Of a DNA stretch of 64,000 nt, positions 48,009-56,529 are shown one piece after another (the stretch's first letter is position 1; every line of letters starts with the position of its first letter). The notes beneath the pieces were generated by a model. It had not been told where the DNA came from. It did not search any database and saw only the letters and a list, made by a program, of their open reading frames with translations. Location of the stretch: contig NZ_SRLE01000003.1 in NCBI RefSeq assembly GCF_004745945.1, positions 1-64,000 on the forward strand. The letters run 5' to 3'. The translations under genes and the position numbers were made by a program. This DNA comes from Mangrovimicrobium sediminis. GTDB taxonomy: Bacteria; Pseudomonadota; Gammaproteobacteria; Pseudomonadales; Halieaceae.

Positions 48009-50129
48009 ATGAGTAGCTTCAACGTAACCAGTAAGCTTTCCGGGCTGTTGGTAGTGATCGCACTGCTCCCGGTCGTACTGATTGGTACGACCATCTGGAG
48101 CAGTACTGAACACCAGAAGGAAGAGGTGCTGCACTACTACGAGTTGATCGCCGGCCAGCTGGCCGACAAGATCGACCGCAACCTGTTCGAGCGCTATGGC
48201 GACGTGCAGGCATTCGCGCTGAACCGCGCGATCATCTCCGAGGACGATCTGATCCCGGGCAACATCGAGCTCGAGTCCGCGCTCAATGGTTACGCCAAGG
48301 CGTACGGCCTGTACCCGCTCATGCTGATCACCTCGCCGGATGGCGCGGTTGTCGCGGCCAATACCAAGGACGCCAAGGGGCAGTCGATTGATACCTCAGG
48401 ACTGATCGGCAGAAATGTAAGCGGGGAATCCTGGTTCCAGGATGTGGCAGCAGGTCGCTACACCACCCGGCGCACTCACACCGCACCCGGCAATGATGTT
48501 TCCGATGGTACGGTGATTGTCGATGTCTATATCGAGCCGATGATCAAGAAGGTCTATCCGCGACACAGTGGTGCGGTCCTCGGATTCGCCACGCCGATCG
48601 AGCGCGACGGCGAGACCGTGGGTTACTGGTACAACATGGCCGACCTGGCCGCTGTCGAGGAAATCCTCGAAGCCCAGTACGCGCAGATGAAAGCCTGGGG
48701 CCTCCACGATGCAGAACTGACGGTCATCAACGACGATGGCCTGGTGCTCGTCGATCTCGATCCCGCGGTCACTGGCAGCGAAACCGCCACCAAGACCAGC
48801 GCCTTCATGAGCCTCAACCTGGTGCAGTCGGGCGCCGAATCCGCCATCGAGGCAGTGGCCGGCAAGAGTGGCGCCATCGTTTCGCACAACGAGCGCAAGG
48901 ACAACGAGCAGGTCGCCGGTTATGCTCACCTGCGCGGCGCCATGGGCTACCCGGGCATGAACTGGGCGGTACTGGTACGCGACCCGGCAGAAGAAGCGCT
49001 GGCAGAGGTCTACGACGCGCGCTGGTCCTTCGCCATCCGCGCGGGGATCAGCATCGTCATCCTGGTGATCGGCGCCGTATTCTTCCAGTGGCGCTTCAGC
49101 GGCCCGCTGTCCAAGATGTCAAAAGTGGCGGCCTTCTTCGCCGAGCGCGACCTGTCCCACCGAGTGGACCACAGCTCCAGCGACGAGATGGGCCAGCTGG
49201 CCTCGAGCATGAACACCATGGCCGAGAGCCTCGAGGGCGTGGTGGAGAACCTGTCGCGCAACGCCGGTACCCTGAACGCCACCTCCAGCTCGCTGTCGTC
49301 CTCCGCGTCCACCGTGCGTGCCCGCACCGACGACACCGCGGCCCGGGCCAGCAACGTGGCCTCCGCGGCGGAAGAGATGAGTGTGACCATGATGTCCGTC
49401 TCCACCGCCGCCGAGGAATCCGGCGCCAACGTCAACACCGTGTCCGCCGCCGCCGAGGAGATGACCGCGACCATTCGCGAGATCGCCGAGAACGCCGAGC
49501 GCGCACGCGGTATCACTACCAAGGCCGTGCACAACGTGAACGAAGCTTCGGACAAGGTGAGCACGCTGAGCGACGCCTCGCGCAAGATCAATACCGTTAT
49601 CGACGTGATCCTGGAGATCGCCGAGCAGACCAAGCTGCTGGCACTCAACGCCACCATCGAGGCGGCGCGCGCCGGCGAGGCGGGCAAGGGCTTCGCGGTG
49701 GTGGCCTCCGAGGTCAAGGAACTGGCCCAGCAGACCAACAAGGCTACCGAGGAGATCCGTAACAGCATCGAGGCGATCCAGAACTCCACTGGTGAGACCG
49801 TGGACCAGATCGGAAACATCAGCGAAGTCATCGACGAGGTGAGCGCTATCGTCTCGACCATCGCCTCCGCGGTGGAAGAGCAGTCGGCCACCACCCAGGA
49901 CATCGCGCGCAACATCAGCCAGGCAGCCATGGGCATCAATGACATGGGCAACAGCGTGCGCGAGGCCAGCAATGCGTCGCAGGAAATCGCCCAGGATATC
50001 TCGGTGGTCGACTCCTCGATCCGCGAGATCAGCGCCTCCATGAGCGACGTGTCCTCCGACGCCGAATCGCTAGCGGTGATGGGCAACGACCTGGAGCAAC
50101 TGGTCAGCAGCTTCAAGGTCAACGGCTGA
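48009..50129 (+). CDS. Methyl-accepting chemotaxis protein
   Basis: This is a 706-residue transmembrane chemoreceptor. Transmembrane helix 1 (about 11-31) and helix 2 (about 340-358) bracket a periplasmic ligand domain of about 305 residues that looks like a double Cache sensor ([17 protein letters not shown] and LDPAVTGSE). A HAMP domain follows (about 360-415). The cytoplasmic hairpin tip has the conserved [24 protein letters not shown]. No C-terminal pentapeptide for CheR tethering is present. It lies within the operon with cheB and cheR, so it is the likely dedicated receptor. The ligand is unknown. Confidence 0.95.
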   Translation: MSSFNVTSKLSGLLVVIALLPVVLIGTTIWSSTEHQKEEVLHYYELIAGQLADKIDRNLFERYGDVQAFALNRAIISEDDLIPGNIELESALNGYAKAYGLYPLMLITSPDGAVVAANTKDAKGQSIDTSGLIGRNVSGESWFQDVAAGRYTTRRTHTAPGNDVSDGTVIVDVYIEPMIKKVYPRHSGAVLGFATPIERDGETVGYWYNMADLAAVEEILEAQYAQMKAWGLHDAELTVINDDGLVLVDLDPAVTGSETATKTSAFMSLNLVQSGAESAIEAVAGKSGAIVSHNERKDNEQVAGYAHLRGAMGYPGMNWAVLVRDPAEEALAEVYDARWSFAIRAGISIVILVIGAVFFQWRFSGPLSKMSKVAAFFAERDLSHRVDHSSSDEMGQLASSMNTMAESLEGVVENLSRNAGTLNATSSSLSSSASTVRARTDDTAARASNVASAAEEMSVTMMSVSTAAEESGANVNTVSAAAEEMTATIREIAENAERARGITTKAVHNVNEASDKVSTLSDASRKINTVIDVILEIAEQTKLLALNATIEAARAGEAGKGFAVVASEVKELAQQTNKATEEIRNSIEAIQNSTGETVDQIGNISEVIDEVSAIVSTIASAVEEQSATTQDIARNISQAAMGINDMGNSVREASNASQEIAQDISVVDSSIREISASMSDVSSDAESLAVMGNDLEQLVSSFKVNG

Positions 50130-50146
50130 GAGCGAGCGGCTGAAAA

Positions 50147-51241
50147 ATGGAACTTAAAAGCCTCAAAACCCTGAAAGTCCTCGTCGTCGACGACTCGCTG
50201 CTGTACCGCGATGTCGTCGGCCACGTGGTCAACGACATCGGCGGTGCGGTCGTCGTGGGCAAGGCCATCAATGGCAAGCAGGCCCTGGAGATGATCGAGT
50301 CCCTGCAGCCGGACGTGGTAACCCTGGATGTCGAGATGCCGGTTATGGATGGCATCGCGGCACTGGGCGAGATGCGCAAGCGTTTTCCCAAGGTCCAGGT
50401 GCTGATGGTCAGCTCACTGACCAAGGCCGGTGCCGCGGTGACGGTCGATGCCCTGCGCAAGGGCGCGATGGATTTCATCTGCAAGCCTGACACCGGCTCG
50501 ATCGGCGAGAACCAGAAAGTCCTGGTGCAGCAACTGGGCGAGAAGCTGCGTCCGCTGTTGCATCGCCACCAGGTCCGCGCGGCGGCTGCGGAGCGCCCGC
50601 AGACGGCGGCCAGGGCGCAGACGGCCAGCAAGATTGCGGTGCCCACGCGGGTGCTCAAGGCGCCGTCGGCACGCATCCAACTGGTTGCCATCGGCACCTC
50701 TACCGGCGGCCCCAACGCGCTGTCGGAAGTGCTGGGCAAACTGCCCGCCAACCTGCGCGTGCCGGTGGTCGTGGTGCAACACATGCCGGAGCTGTTCACT
50801 GCGGAACTGGCCAAGAGCCTGAACCGCAACTGTGCGCTGGAAATCAGCGAAGCGGTGGATGGCGAACCGCTGCAGGCCGGCCACGTCTACATCGCCCCCG
50901 GTGGCAAGCAGATGAAGCTGCGCGACAAGGGCGGGCAAGGCCAGGTGGTTATCACCGACGACCCCGCGGAGCACTTTTGCAAGCCCGCGGTGAACTACCT
51001 GTTCCGCTCGGTGGCGCAGGTCTACAAGCAGAACGCGCTGGGCGTCATCCTGACCGGCATGGGCAGTGACGGCGCCGATGGCCTGGCCGCGATGAAGCAG
51101 GCTGGCGCCACCTCCCTGGCCCAGGACGAGGAGACCAGTGTCGTGTTCGGCATGCCCAAGGAGGCGATCAGCAAAGGTGTCGTCGACGCCGTGCTGCCGC
51201 TGCAAAAAGTAGCTCCCAAGATCCTTGAACTGGTTAACTGA
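50147..51241 (+). CDS. cheB: Chemotaxis methylesterase/deamidase CheB
   Basis: CheB removes methyl groups from receptors when phosphorylated by CheA. The 364-residue product has an N-terminal REC (VVDDSLLYRDVV, acceptor Asp61 in TLDVEMPVMDG) and a C-terminal esterase with Ser185 in IGTSTGGP, His in VVVQHMPE and Asp in GMGSDGADGL. The linker is normal length. It lies 17 nt after the receptor gene and 2 nt before cheR. Confidence 0.97.
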   Translation: MELKSLKTLKVLVVDDSLLYRDVVGHVVNDIGGAVVVGKAINGKQALEMIESLQPDVVTLDVEMPVMDGIAALGEMRKRFPKVQVLMVSSLTKAGAAVTVDALRKGAMDFICKPDTGSIGENQKVLVQQLGEKLRPLLHRHQVRAAAAERPQTAARAQTASKIAVPTRVLKAPSARIQLVAIGTSTGGPNALSEVLGKLPANLRVPVVVVQHMPELFTAELAKSLNRNCALEISEAVDGEPLQAGHVYIAPGGKQMKLRDKGGQGQVVITDDPAEHFCKPAVNYLFRSVAQVYKQNALGVILTGMGSDGADGLAAMKQAGATSLAQDEETSVVFGMPKEAISKGVVDAVLPLQKVAPKILELVN

Positions 51242-51243
51242 CA

Positions 51244-52068
51244 ATGACCTACCCACAAGTCCAGGACTCAGAACTGCCGGAAGTCGCCAGTTTTGTCAGG
51301 TCCATCTCCGGTATCGTCCTGGATTCGTCCAAGGGTTACCTGATCTCCAGTCGCCTCGGCCCGCTGCTGCAGCGCTATGAGGCGCGCAACTACTCGGCCC
51401 TGTGCAACAAGGCGAAGCTCGACAGCAAGCTGCGGCTGGATATTCTCGATGCCATCAGCACCAACGAGACCTCGTTCTTTCGCGATACCTCGCCCTTCGA
51501 CCTGCTGAAGTTCAAGCTCATCCCGGACCTCGTCGATCGCATGGGCGGCGCCAAGCAGCCGATCTCGATCTGGAGCGCGGCGTCGTCCACCGGCCAGGAG
51601 GTGTACAGCATCGCGATCTCGCTGGGCGAGATCCTGCCCAACCTGAGCCAGTGGCATATCAAGATCATGGGCACCGATATTTCGGACGCGGCGATCCGCT
51701 ATGCCAGTGCTGCCTACTACTCGGACCTCGAGTTGGGCCGCGGCATGAGTCCGGATCGGCGTGCCAAGTATTTCACCCAGGAAGGGCGCATGTGGAAGGT
51801 GCGCGATCAGTACCGCGCGATGGCGACGTTCCGCCGCCAGAACCTGCTCGACGACCTCACTGCCCTCGGCAAGTACGACATCATTTTCTGCCGCAACGTC
51901 ATGATCTATTTCGATATGGACGTGCGCAAGCTGTTGTATACGAAGCTGTCGCGCCAGCTCAAGCCCGGCGGCGTACTGGTGATCGGTTCCACCGAGAACC
52001 TGCCTCCCGGCATGGAAGGCATCTACAAGCGCAACGATTACCAGCGCAGCGTGTTCTACTCCGTCTAG
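51244..52068 (+). CDS. cheR: Chemotaxis methyltransferase CheR
   Basis: CheR methylates receptor glutamates using S-adenosylmethionine. The 274-residue product has the N-terminal helical domain, TNETSFFRD, SAM-binding IWSAASSTGQEVYSIAI, GTDIS and the CRNVMIYFD motif. Length is standard without a TPR extension. It is the last gene of the operon and converges on a secreted-protein gene after 10 nt. No cheY, cheZ or cheD is seen in the window. Confidence 0.97.
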   Translation: MTYPQVQDSELPEVASFVRSISGIVLDSSKGYLISSRLGPLLQRYEARNYSALCNKAKLDSKLRLDILDAISTNETSFFRDTSPFDLLKFKLIPDLVDRMGGAKQPISIWSAASSTGQEVYSIAISLGEILPNLSQWHIKIMGTDISDAAIRYASAAYYSDLELGRGMSPDRRAKYFTQEGRMWKVRDQYRAMATFRRQNLLDDLTALGKYDIIFCRNVMIYFDMDVRKLLYTKLSRQLKPGGVLVIGSTENLPPGMEGIYKRNDYQRSVFYSV

Positions 52069-52078
52069 CGGGGAGCGC

Positions 52079-53620
52079 TTACTCGTAGACGACGAATACC
52101 GGCGGGGCGATTTCGCTCTGCGCCGGCCCAACCCCCGAATTCATTTCCACGTAGTAGCGGGTGACGAAGGTCAGGGGGTCGGTATCCTCCACGCCCACCG
52201 GACTGAGCGGCGTGGGGTAGGGCACTTCCACGCAATAGCCCAGCTCCAGTTCGGCGAGTCCGCACTGCCGCGCGATGCGGAAGATGTAGAAGTCGTTGGG
52301 GTCGCCGATGTCCATGTTTCCCAGCCAATCGCCGGCGTAGAACTCTACGCTGCCCCTCGCAGTACCCGTGTTGATACTGGCCACCCCACCCGCATTGCGC
52401 GCCATGTACACCGAGTGACTGGTGTAGAGCGCCTTGCTGGTGCGCTGGTGTTCGACGCCGACGGCGTACCAGAAGTTGCCCGGGTCCGAGGTCAGGCGAT
52501 ACACCGGGGGAGAGACCTCGTGGCGGTAGTACAGGGCGTCCTGGTTATCGTAGATGCAGGAGCTGTAGTCGTTGATGCACTCGTGGCCGAGGCCGGCGTG
52601 CCCGATACCGCGCAGGTAGATTTCCGGCGTCGCCTCCGGGTGACGCTGCACCAGGGCGGCGACCACCTTGCCCAGCCGTGACATCACCTGCGGCATGACC
52701 GCATCGTCGTATTCGGAGATGCCGGTGACGCGCTCGCGGTAGCCGGTAAACGGAAAGCTCTCGAACTCCGGCGTATCCAGCGTGATGCGATAGACCGAGA
52801 CCGGGTTGGCTGCCAGCCACGCCTCGAAGGTCGCGCGGTCCGCGGGCAGGGTGTAGCGCGCCATGATCGCGAACTCGTCGGAGCGCTCGGTGTAGCCGGT
52901 GACCAGTGGCAGCTCGATTGCCCCGGTGGGGATACGGAAAACATTGACCGCGCGTGCCGGTATGCCGCTGGCCACCAGCAGGGAACTGACCGCGGCCACC
53001 GCGCGCTGGTTGGCGCTCATGACAACCGCGCTGATCCGCTCGAAGGGATAGGGCGCCGCGCCGGGTATCGCGGCGGGATAGGCGCCCAGGCGCAAGTGGT
53101 TGATCGAGTCCGCCAGGGAGGCGGCGACCTCGATGCGCTGGTTGTCCGTTTCCGGCACCCAGCGATCCTGTACGTAGGGCGTGAACCCGAAGTAGGCCAG
53201 CTGCGGCGGCGTCTGCAGCAGCAGGACGACGGCCTCGTTGTCGTCGAGCATGAAGCCGGTGGAGTAGCGGATCAGCTCCGGGCTGCGCCAGGGCAGGTGG
53301 GCGAAGGAATAGCCGGACTCCGGGTTGTTACCGAAGCAGAAGGAGTTGGTCTCGAAACAGGTTTCGAGGTCGAAGGTGATCCACTCGCCAACCTGGTGGT
53401 CCGCGACCGCGTCAGTGGCCTGCAGGCGCTGCTCGAAGGCATCGCTGGCCGCCTGCCACGCCTCGAAGTCCGCGCGTGCGGCTGTGCTCGCCAACAGGCA
53501 CGCCCACGCCATTGTTGTGGCGAGAGTGGTGGCGATAGTGGCGGCATATGTCGCGCCAAAAGAAGTGGCCAGTCGTGAGGTTGGCGCTGGCATTCCCTGC
53601 TCTATGTTATGTCGTTGCAT
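52079..53620 (-). CDS. Secreted protein of unknown function (513 aa)
   Basis: This is a predicted exported protein. A long signal segment (about 25-50, ending STAARAD) precedes a body rich in Tyr, Pro and acidic residues. Four or more cysteines (ETCFETNSFCFG, HECINDYSSCIYD, RQCGLAELELGYC) probably form disulfides. Motifs such as YGFTPYVQDRW-like FGFTPYVQDRW and AVVMSANQRAVAAV do not identify a family to me. The start at 53620 is supported by AAGGA 10 nt upstream. It is convergent with cheR and independent of the che operon. Confidence 0.75.
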   Translation of the reverse strand: MQRHNIEQGMPAPTSRLATSFGATYAATIATTLATTMAWACLLASTAARADFEAWQAASDAFEQRLQATDAVADHQVGEWITFDLETCFETNSFCFGNNPESGYSFAHLPWRSPELIRYSTGFMLDDNEAVVLLLQTPPQLAYFGFTPYVQDRWVPETDNQRIEVAASLADSINHLRLGAYPAAIPGAAPYPFERISAVVMSANQRAVAAVSSLLVASGIPARAVNVFRIPTGAIELPLVTGYTERSDEFAIMARYTLPADRATFEAWLAANPVSVYRITLDTPEFESFPFTGYRERVTGISEYDDAVMPQVMSRLGKVVAALVQRHPEATPEIYLRGIGHAGLGHECINDYSSCIYDNQDALYYRHEVSPPVYRLTSDPGNFWYAVGVEHQRTSKALYTSHSVYMARNAGGVASINTGTARGSVEFYAGDWLGNMDIGDPNDFYIFRIARQCGLAELELGYCVEVPYPTPLSPVGVEDTDPLTFVTRYYVEMNSGVGPAQSEIAPPVFVVYE

Positions 53621-53926
53621 CTACGTCACGTCCTTGTGATGGGTTGGACAGTTACTCCCGCCGGACAGCAGCCGTATAGCTGGTTGTCAGTGTAGATGCC
53701 CGTGTGCCTGCCGGCCAGCGATCGAATGTGGCCCGCCCAGGCGGGTGCTGGCGCCCCGGGTGACGGCTGCGGCTGGTGTTGGTCGTGAAGAATGCCTGTC
53801 GAGAACAGGGTTGGTTGCGAAGCGTACCGCTGGCTAAGAGCGCCGGTAGGGATTAGCGCCGGTAGAGAATAGGTCCGGCCACCACCCATCGCGCGTTCCC
53901 TGCGCGAAGGTAGTGGCCGGTCGGGG
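53621..53926. other. Intergenic region between two secreted-protein genes
   Basis: The 306-bp gap lies between two minus-strand genes. It contains a short direct repeat (AGCGCCGGTAG twice, about 53839-53870). I see no convincing gene, terminator or promoter. Confidence 0.5.
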
Positions 53927-55558
53927 TCAGGGCAGGGGCTGGACGTCGAGCCCGATAGTGAACGGCGCCAGCAGGACAACCGGTGTCACATTGGAGCCAT
54001 CCAGGTTGGCGCGGGCGATGCGGCCGCGGCCGGACTCCGCCCAGTAGACCTTGCCGCGGCGCAGGTCCAGGTCCACGCCGATGGGTGCCTGCAGTCCGGG
54101 TACCAGGGTGCTGACGTTCTGGCCGTCGAGATCCGCGCTGAGGATGCCCAGGATGTTGCTGAAGTAGATGCGACCGCCGCGACCGTCCACGGCGATGTCG
54201 CCGGCGAAGGCGCTGAAGCCGACCTCGGAGTACAACTCCTCCTGGTTGCTGCCATTGAGGTTGGCGCGCTTCACGACAGCCCGGTTCGGGCTGGTCTCGG
54301 TCCAGTAGATCTTGCCGTTGGCGTTATCCAGGCCGATGCCGAATACGTCGAATCCGGGGGTCAGCAGCCGTTGCCCGCTGCCGTCCAGGCGGGCGCGGTA
54401 GATGCCGCCCACACCGCCCCAGTAGAGGTAGCCGCGCAGCGGGTCCACCTCAACGTCGGTGACTGCGCCGAGACCCCCAAACAGTATTTCCGCCGCGCTG
54501 CCGTCGAGGTCCGAGCGCCAGATGTTGCCGCTGGCCTCGGACCAGTAGACCTTCTCGCGCAGGGGGTCCACCGCCACCTGGAAGGGAGAGGACACGCCGG
54601 CGTCGATCAGTACCGCCAGGTCGCTGCCGTCGGGCTTCACCTGGTAGATGCGGCTGCCGTCGCCGTCGGAGAAATACAGGACGTCCTGCTGCGCGTCGTA
54701 GGCCACGCCGCTGGGGTCGACCAGGCCGGTGTCGACCAGGTCGGTGAGGCCGCTGCCGTCGAGATTCGCGCTCTGGATCTTGTTGGCCAGGATGTCGGCC
54801 CAGAAGATGCGGCCATTGGCCAGGTCGAGCTCCAGTTCCCAGGGAGCGCTGAGCCCGCTGAGCAGGGTTTCGGCGCCGCTGCCGTCGAGATTGGCGCGGT
54901 TGATCGTGCCGCTGCCGGAGTCGGTCCAGTAGACTTTCCCCGCGGCGGTGTCCAGGGCGATGCCCCAGGGCTCGGCGAGGCCGGGAATCGGCAGTTCTTC
55001 CACCCCGGTGCCGTCGAGGTTGGCGCGGAAGATGCCCTGGCCGCTGCCGAACTCGCCGTGGTTGGTCCAGTACATCTTGCCCGCGGGCAAGTCCAGGGCG
55101 AGGCGCGCGGTATTGCCGCCAGGGGTGCGCACCAGGGTGACCACGTTGCTGCCGTCCAGGTCGGCGCGCTGGATGCGGTTGTAGCCGATGTCGACGATGT
55201 ACAACTGGCCGGCGGCGACGTCCAGTTGCACGTCACGCAGGCCGCCGCCGCCGGGCAGCGGCGCCGGCTTGAACACGAACTCGATGTCGCTGCCATCGAG
55301 GTTGGAGCGGCTGATTTCGCGGCTGGTGGCGTCCACCCAGTAGAGTTTGGCGCTGGCCGGCTCCAGGGTCAGCGCGACCGGGGAGGTCAGGATGGCGCTG
55401 GTCAGGGTCTGCGGGTTGCTGCCGTTGAGGTTGGCGCTGCGCACGCGGTCGAACTCGGTCCAGTAGACGCCGCGGGAGTCGGCCGGCGCCGCCGTGGCGC
55501 CGGTGGCAAAGAGCAGGAAGCTGAGACATAGGATGAAACTGCGAACCATAAATCGCAT
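53927..55558 (-). CDS. Secreted YWTD (LDL-receptor class B) beta-propeller protein
   Basis: This is a 543-residue exported protein. The signal peptide (about 1-24, ending TAAP) is followed by about twelve repeats of roughly 43 residues of the form VYWTE...I.RANLDGS..E.L, typical of LDLR class B repeats, which form six-bladed propellers; this would make about two. Such domains bind proteins or sugars and have no catalytic residues. The start at 55558 has AGGAG 7 nt upstream; the longer frame to 55618 is not needed. It lies divergent to the cupredoxin-like gene cluster. Confidence 0.88.
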   Translation of the reverse strand: MRFMVRSFILCLSFLLFATGATAAPADSRGVYWTEFDRVRSANLNGSNPQTLTSAILTSPVALTLEPASAKLYWVDATSREISRSNLDGSDIEFVFKPAPLPGGGGLRDVQLDVAAGQLYIVDIGYNRIQRADLDGSNVVTLVRTPGGNTARLALDLPAGKMYWTNHGEFGSGQGIFRANLDGTGVEELPIPGLAEPWGIALDTAAGKVYWTDSGSGTINRANLDGSGAETLLSGLSAPWELELDLANGRIFWADILANKIQSANLDGSGLTDLVDTGLVDPSGVAYDAQQDVLYFSDGDGSRIYQVKPDGSDLAVLIDAGVSSPFQVAVDPLREKVYWSEASGNIWRSDLDGSAAEILFGGLGAVTDVEVDPLRGYLYWGGVGGIYRARLDGSGQRLLTPGFDVFGIGLDNANGKIYWTETSPNRAVVKRANLNGSNQEELYSEVGFSAFAGDIAVDGRGGRIYFSNILGILSADLDGQNVSTLVPGLQAPIGVDLDLRRGKVYWAESGRGRIARANLDGSNVTPVVLLAPFTIGLDVQPLP

Positions 55559-55884
55559 GGTTGATCTCCTGTGGAATGATACGGATTGATCGCAATTCCT
55601 ATTGTGCGCCCAGATCATGGCAGTTTCGAGTACTAACCTTTTCTTTATCCTCGGCGCTGGCCCTGCGCGTCCGCCTGTCGTGCCCGCTTGTCATGCCTGC
55701 TTGTCATATTAGCCCCGCGAAACTGTGCGCTGTCTCCCGTTTCCGCGGACTGCCAGTCGTTCCCGGAGACCCGCCGTGGCAGTATCGGACGTATGTACCC
55801 CTATAACCGGCGCTCAGCGGTGCCTCGCCGCCCGCGCCGCGCCCACCCACCCCTCGATCCGCCTGTCGGCCCGGTTGTGTTCGC
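55559..55884. other. Divergent intergenic region before the cupredoxin-PDE module
   Basis: This 326-bp region must hold the promoters for the YWTD gene (minus) and the four-gene module (plus). It is AT-richer near 55600-55660. I find no confident sigma-70 or sigma-28 pair and no recognisable operator. Confidence 0.5.
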
Positions 55885-56529
55885 ATGACAAAGATTGCCC
55901 CGTGGCTGGGCTTGCTTCTGCTGCTAGCGTCCCGCGGCCTGGGCGCGCAGACGCAGTTCCTGGTCACCGACCAGCGCGGCCAGCCGCTTGCGGACGCGGT
56001 GGTCGAACTCGGCCTGGCCGGGGCGGGGCCGGCCTCGCCGGACGGCGTGTTCGTCATGGACCAGGTCGACAAGACCTTCGTGCCGCGGGTGCTGGTAGTG
56101 CCGCGCGGCGCCGCGGTGAGCTTCCCCAACAGCGACGACATCCGCCACCACGTGTACTCCTTCTCCCGCGCCAACGTCTTCGAGATCAAGCTCTACGCGG
56201 GCCAGCCGAAGGCCCCGGTCGCCTTCCCGCAGCCCGGCGTGGTAGTGCTTGGCTGCAACATCCACGACGCCATGGTCGGCTACATCTATGTGGCCGACAG
56301 CCCCTACACCGCGATCACCGGTGCGGATGGCCGCGCCAGCTTCTCCGAACTGCCCGGCGCGGTGACCTCCATCGCGGTCTGGCACCCGGAACTTGCCGCC
56401 GGGCCGGATGCCAGGGTCGAACTGGCGCCCGCCGGCGATGCGCCAGACGAGGTGGTCGAGGTGCGCCTGGACACCACCGAGCCGAGTCCGCGCGACACCT
56501 TCGAGGACCTGTTCCGCCATGCTGACTGA
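55885..56529 (+). CDS. Periplasmic cupredoxin-like protein (methylamine-utilization-protein type)
   Basis: The 214-residue product has a signal peptide (about 1-20) and a cupredoxin-like domain. Likely type-1 copper ligands are visible: His in NSDDIRHHVYSFS, then Cys, His and Met in GCNIHDAM. Proteins of this kind are often annotated as methylamine utilization protein, but no mau genes are here, so that name says nothing on function. A C-terminal acidic tail follows. Its stop overlaps the start of the phosphodiesterase gene by 11 nt. A role as periplasmic copper or electron-transfer partner of the module is inferred. Confidence 0.8.
   Translation: MTKIAPWLGLLLLLASRGLGAQTQFLVTDQRGQPLADAVVELGLAGAGPASPDGVFVMDQVDKTFVPRVLVVPRGAAVSFPNSDDIRHHVYSFSRANVFEIKLYAGQPKAPVAFPQPGVVVLGCNIHDAMVGYIYVADSPYTAITGADGRASFSELPGAVTSIAVWHPELAAGPDARVELAPAGDAPDEVVEVRLDTTEPSPRDTFEDLFRHAD

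Noticed and set aside
55885-56529. A methylamine-utilization function for the cupredoxin-like gene
   Set aside because: That name comes from family annotation only; no methylamine dehydrogenase genes are present in the window.
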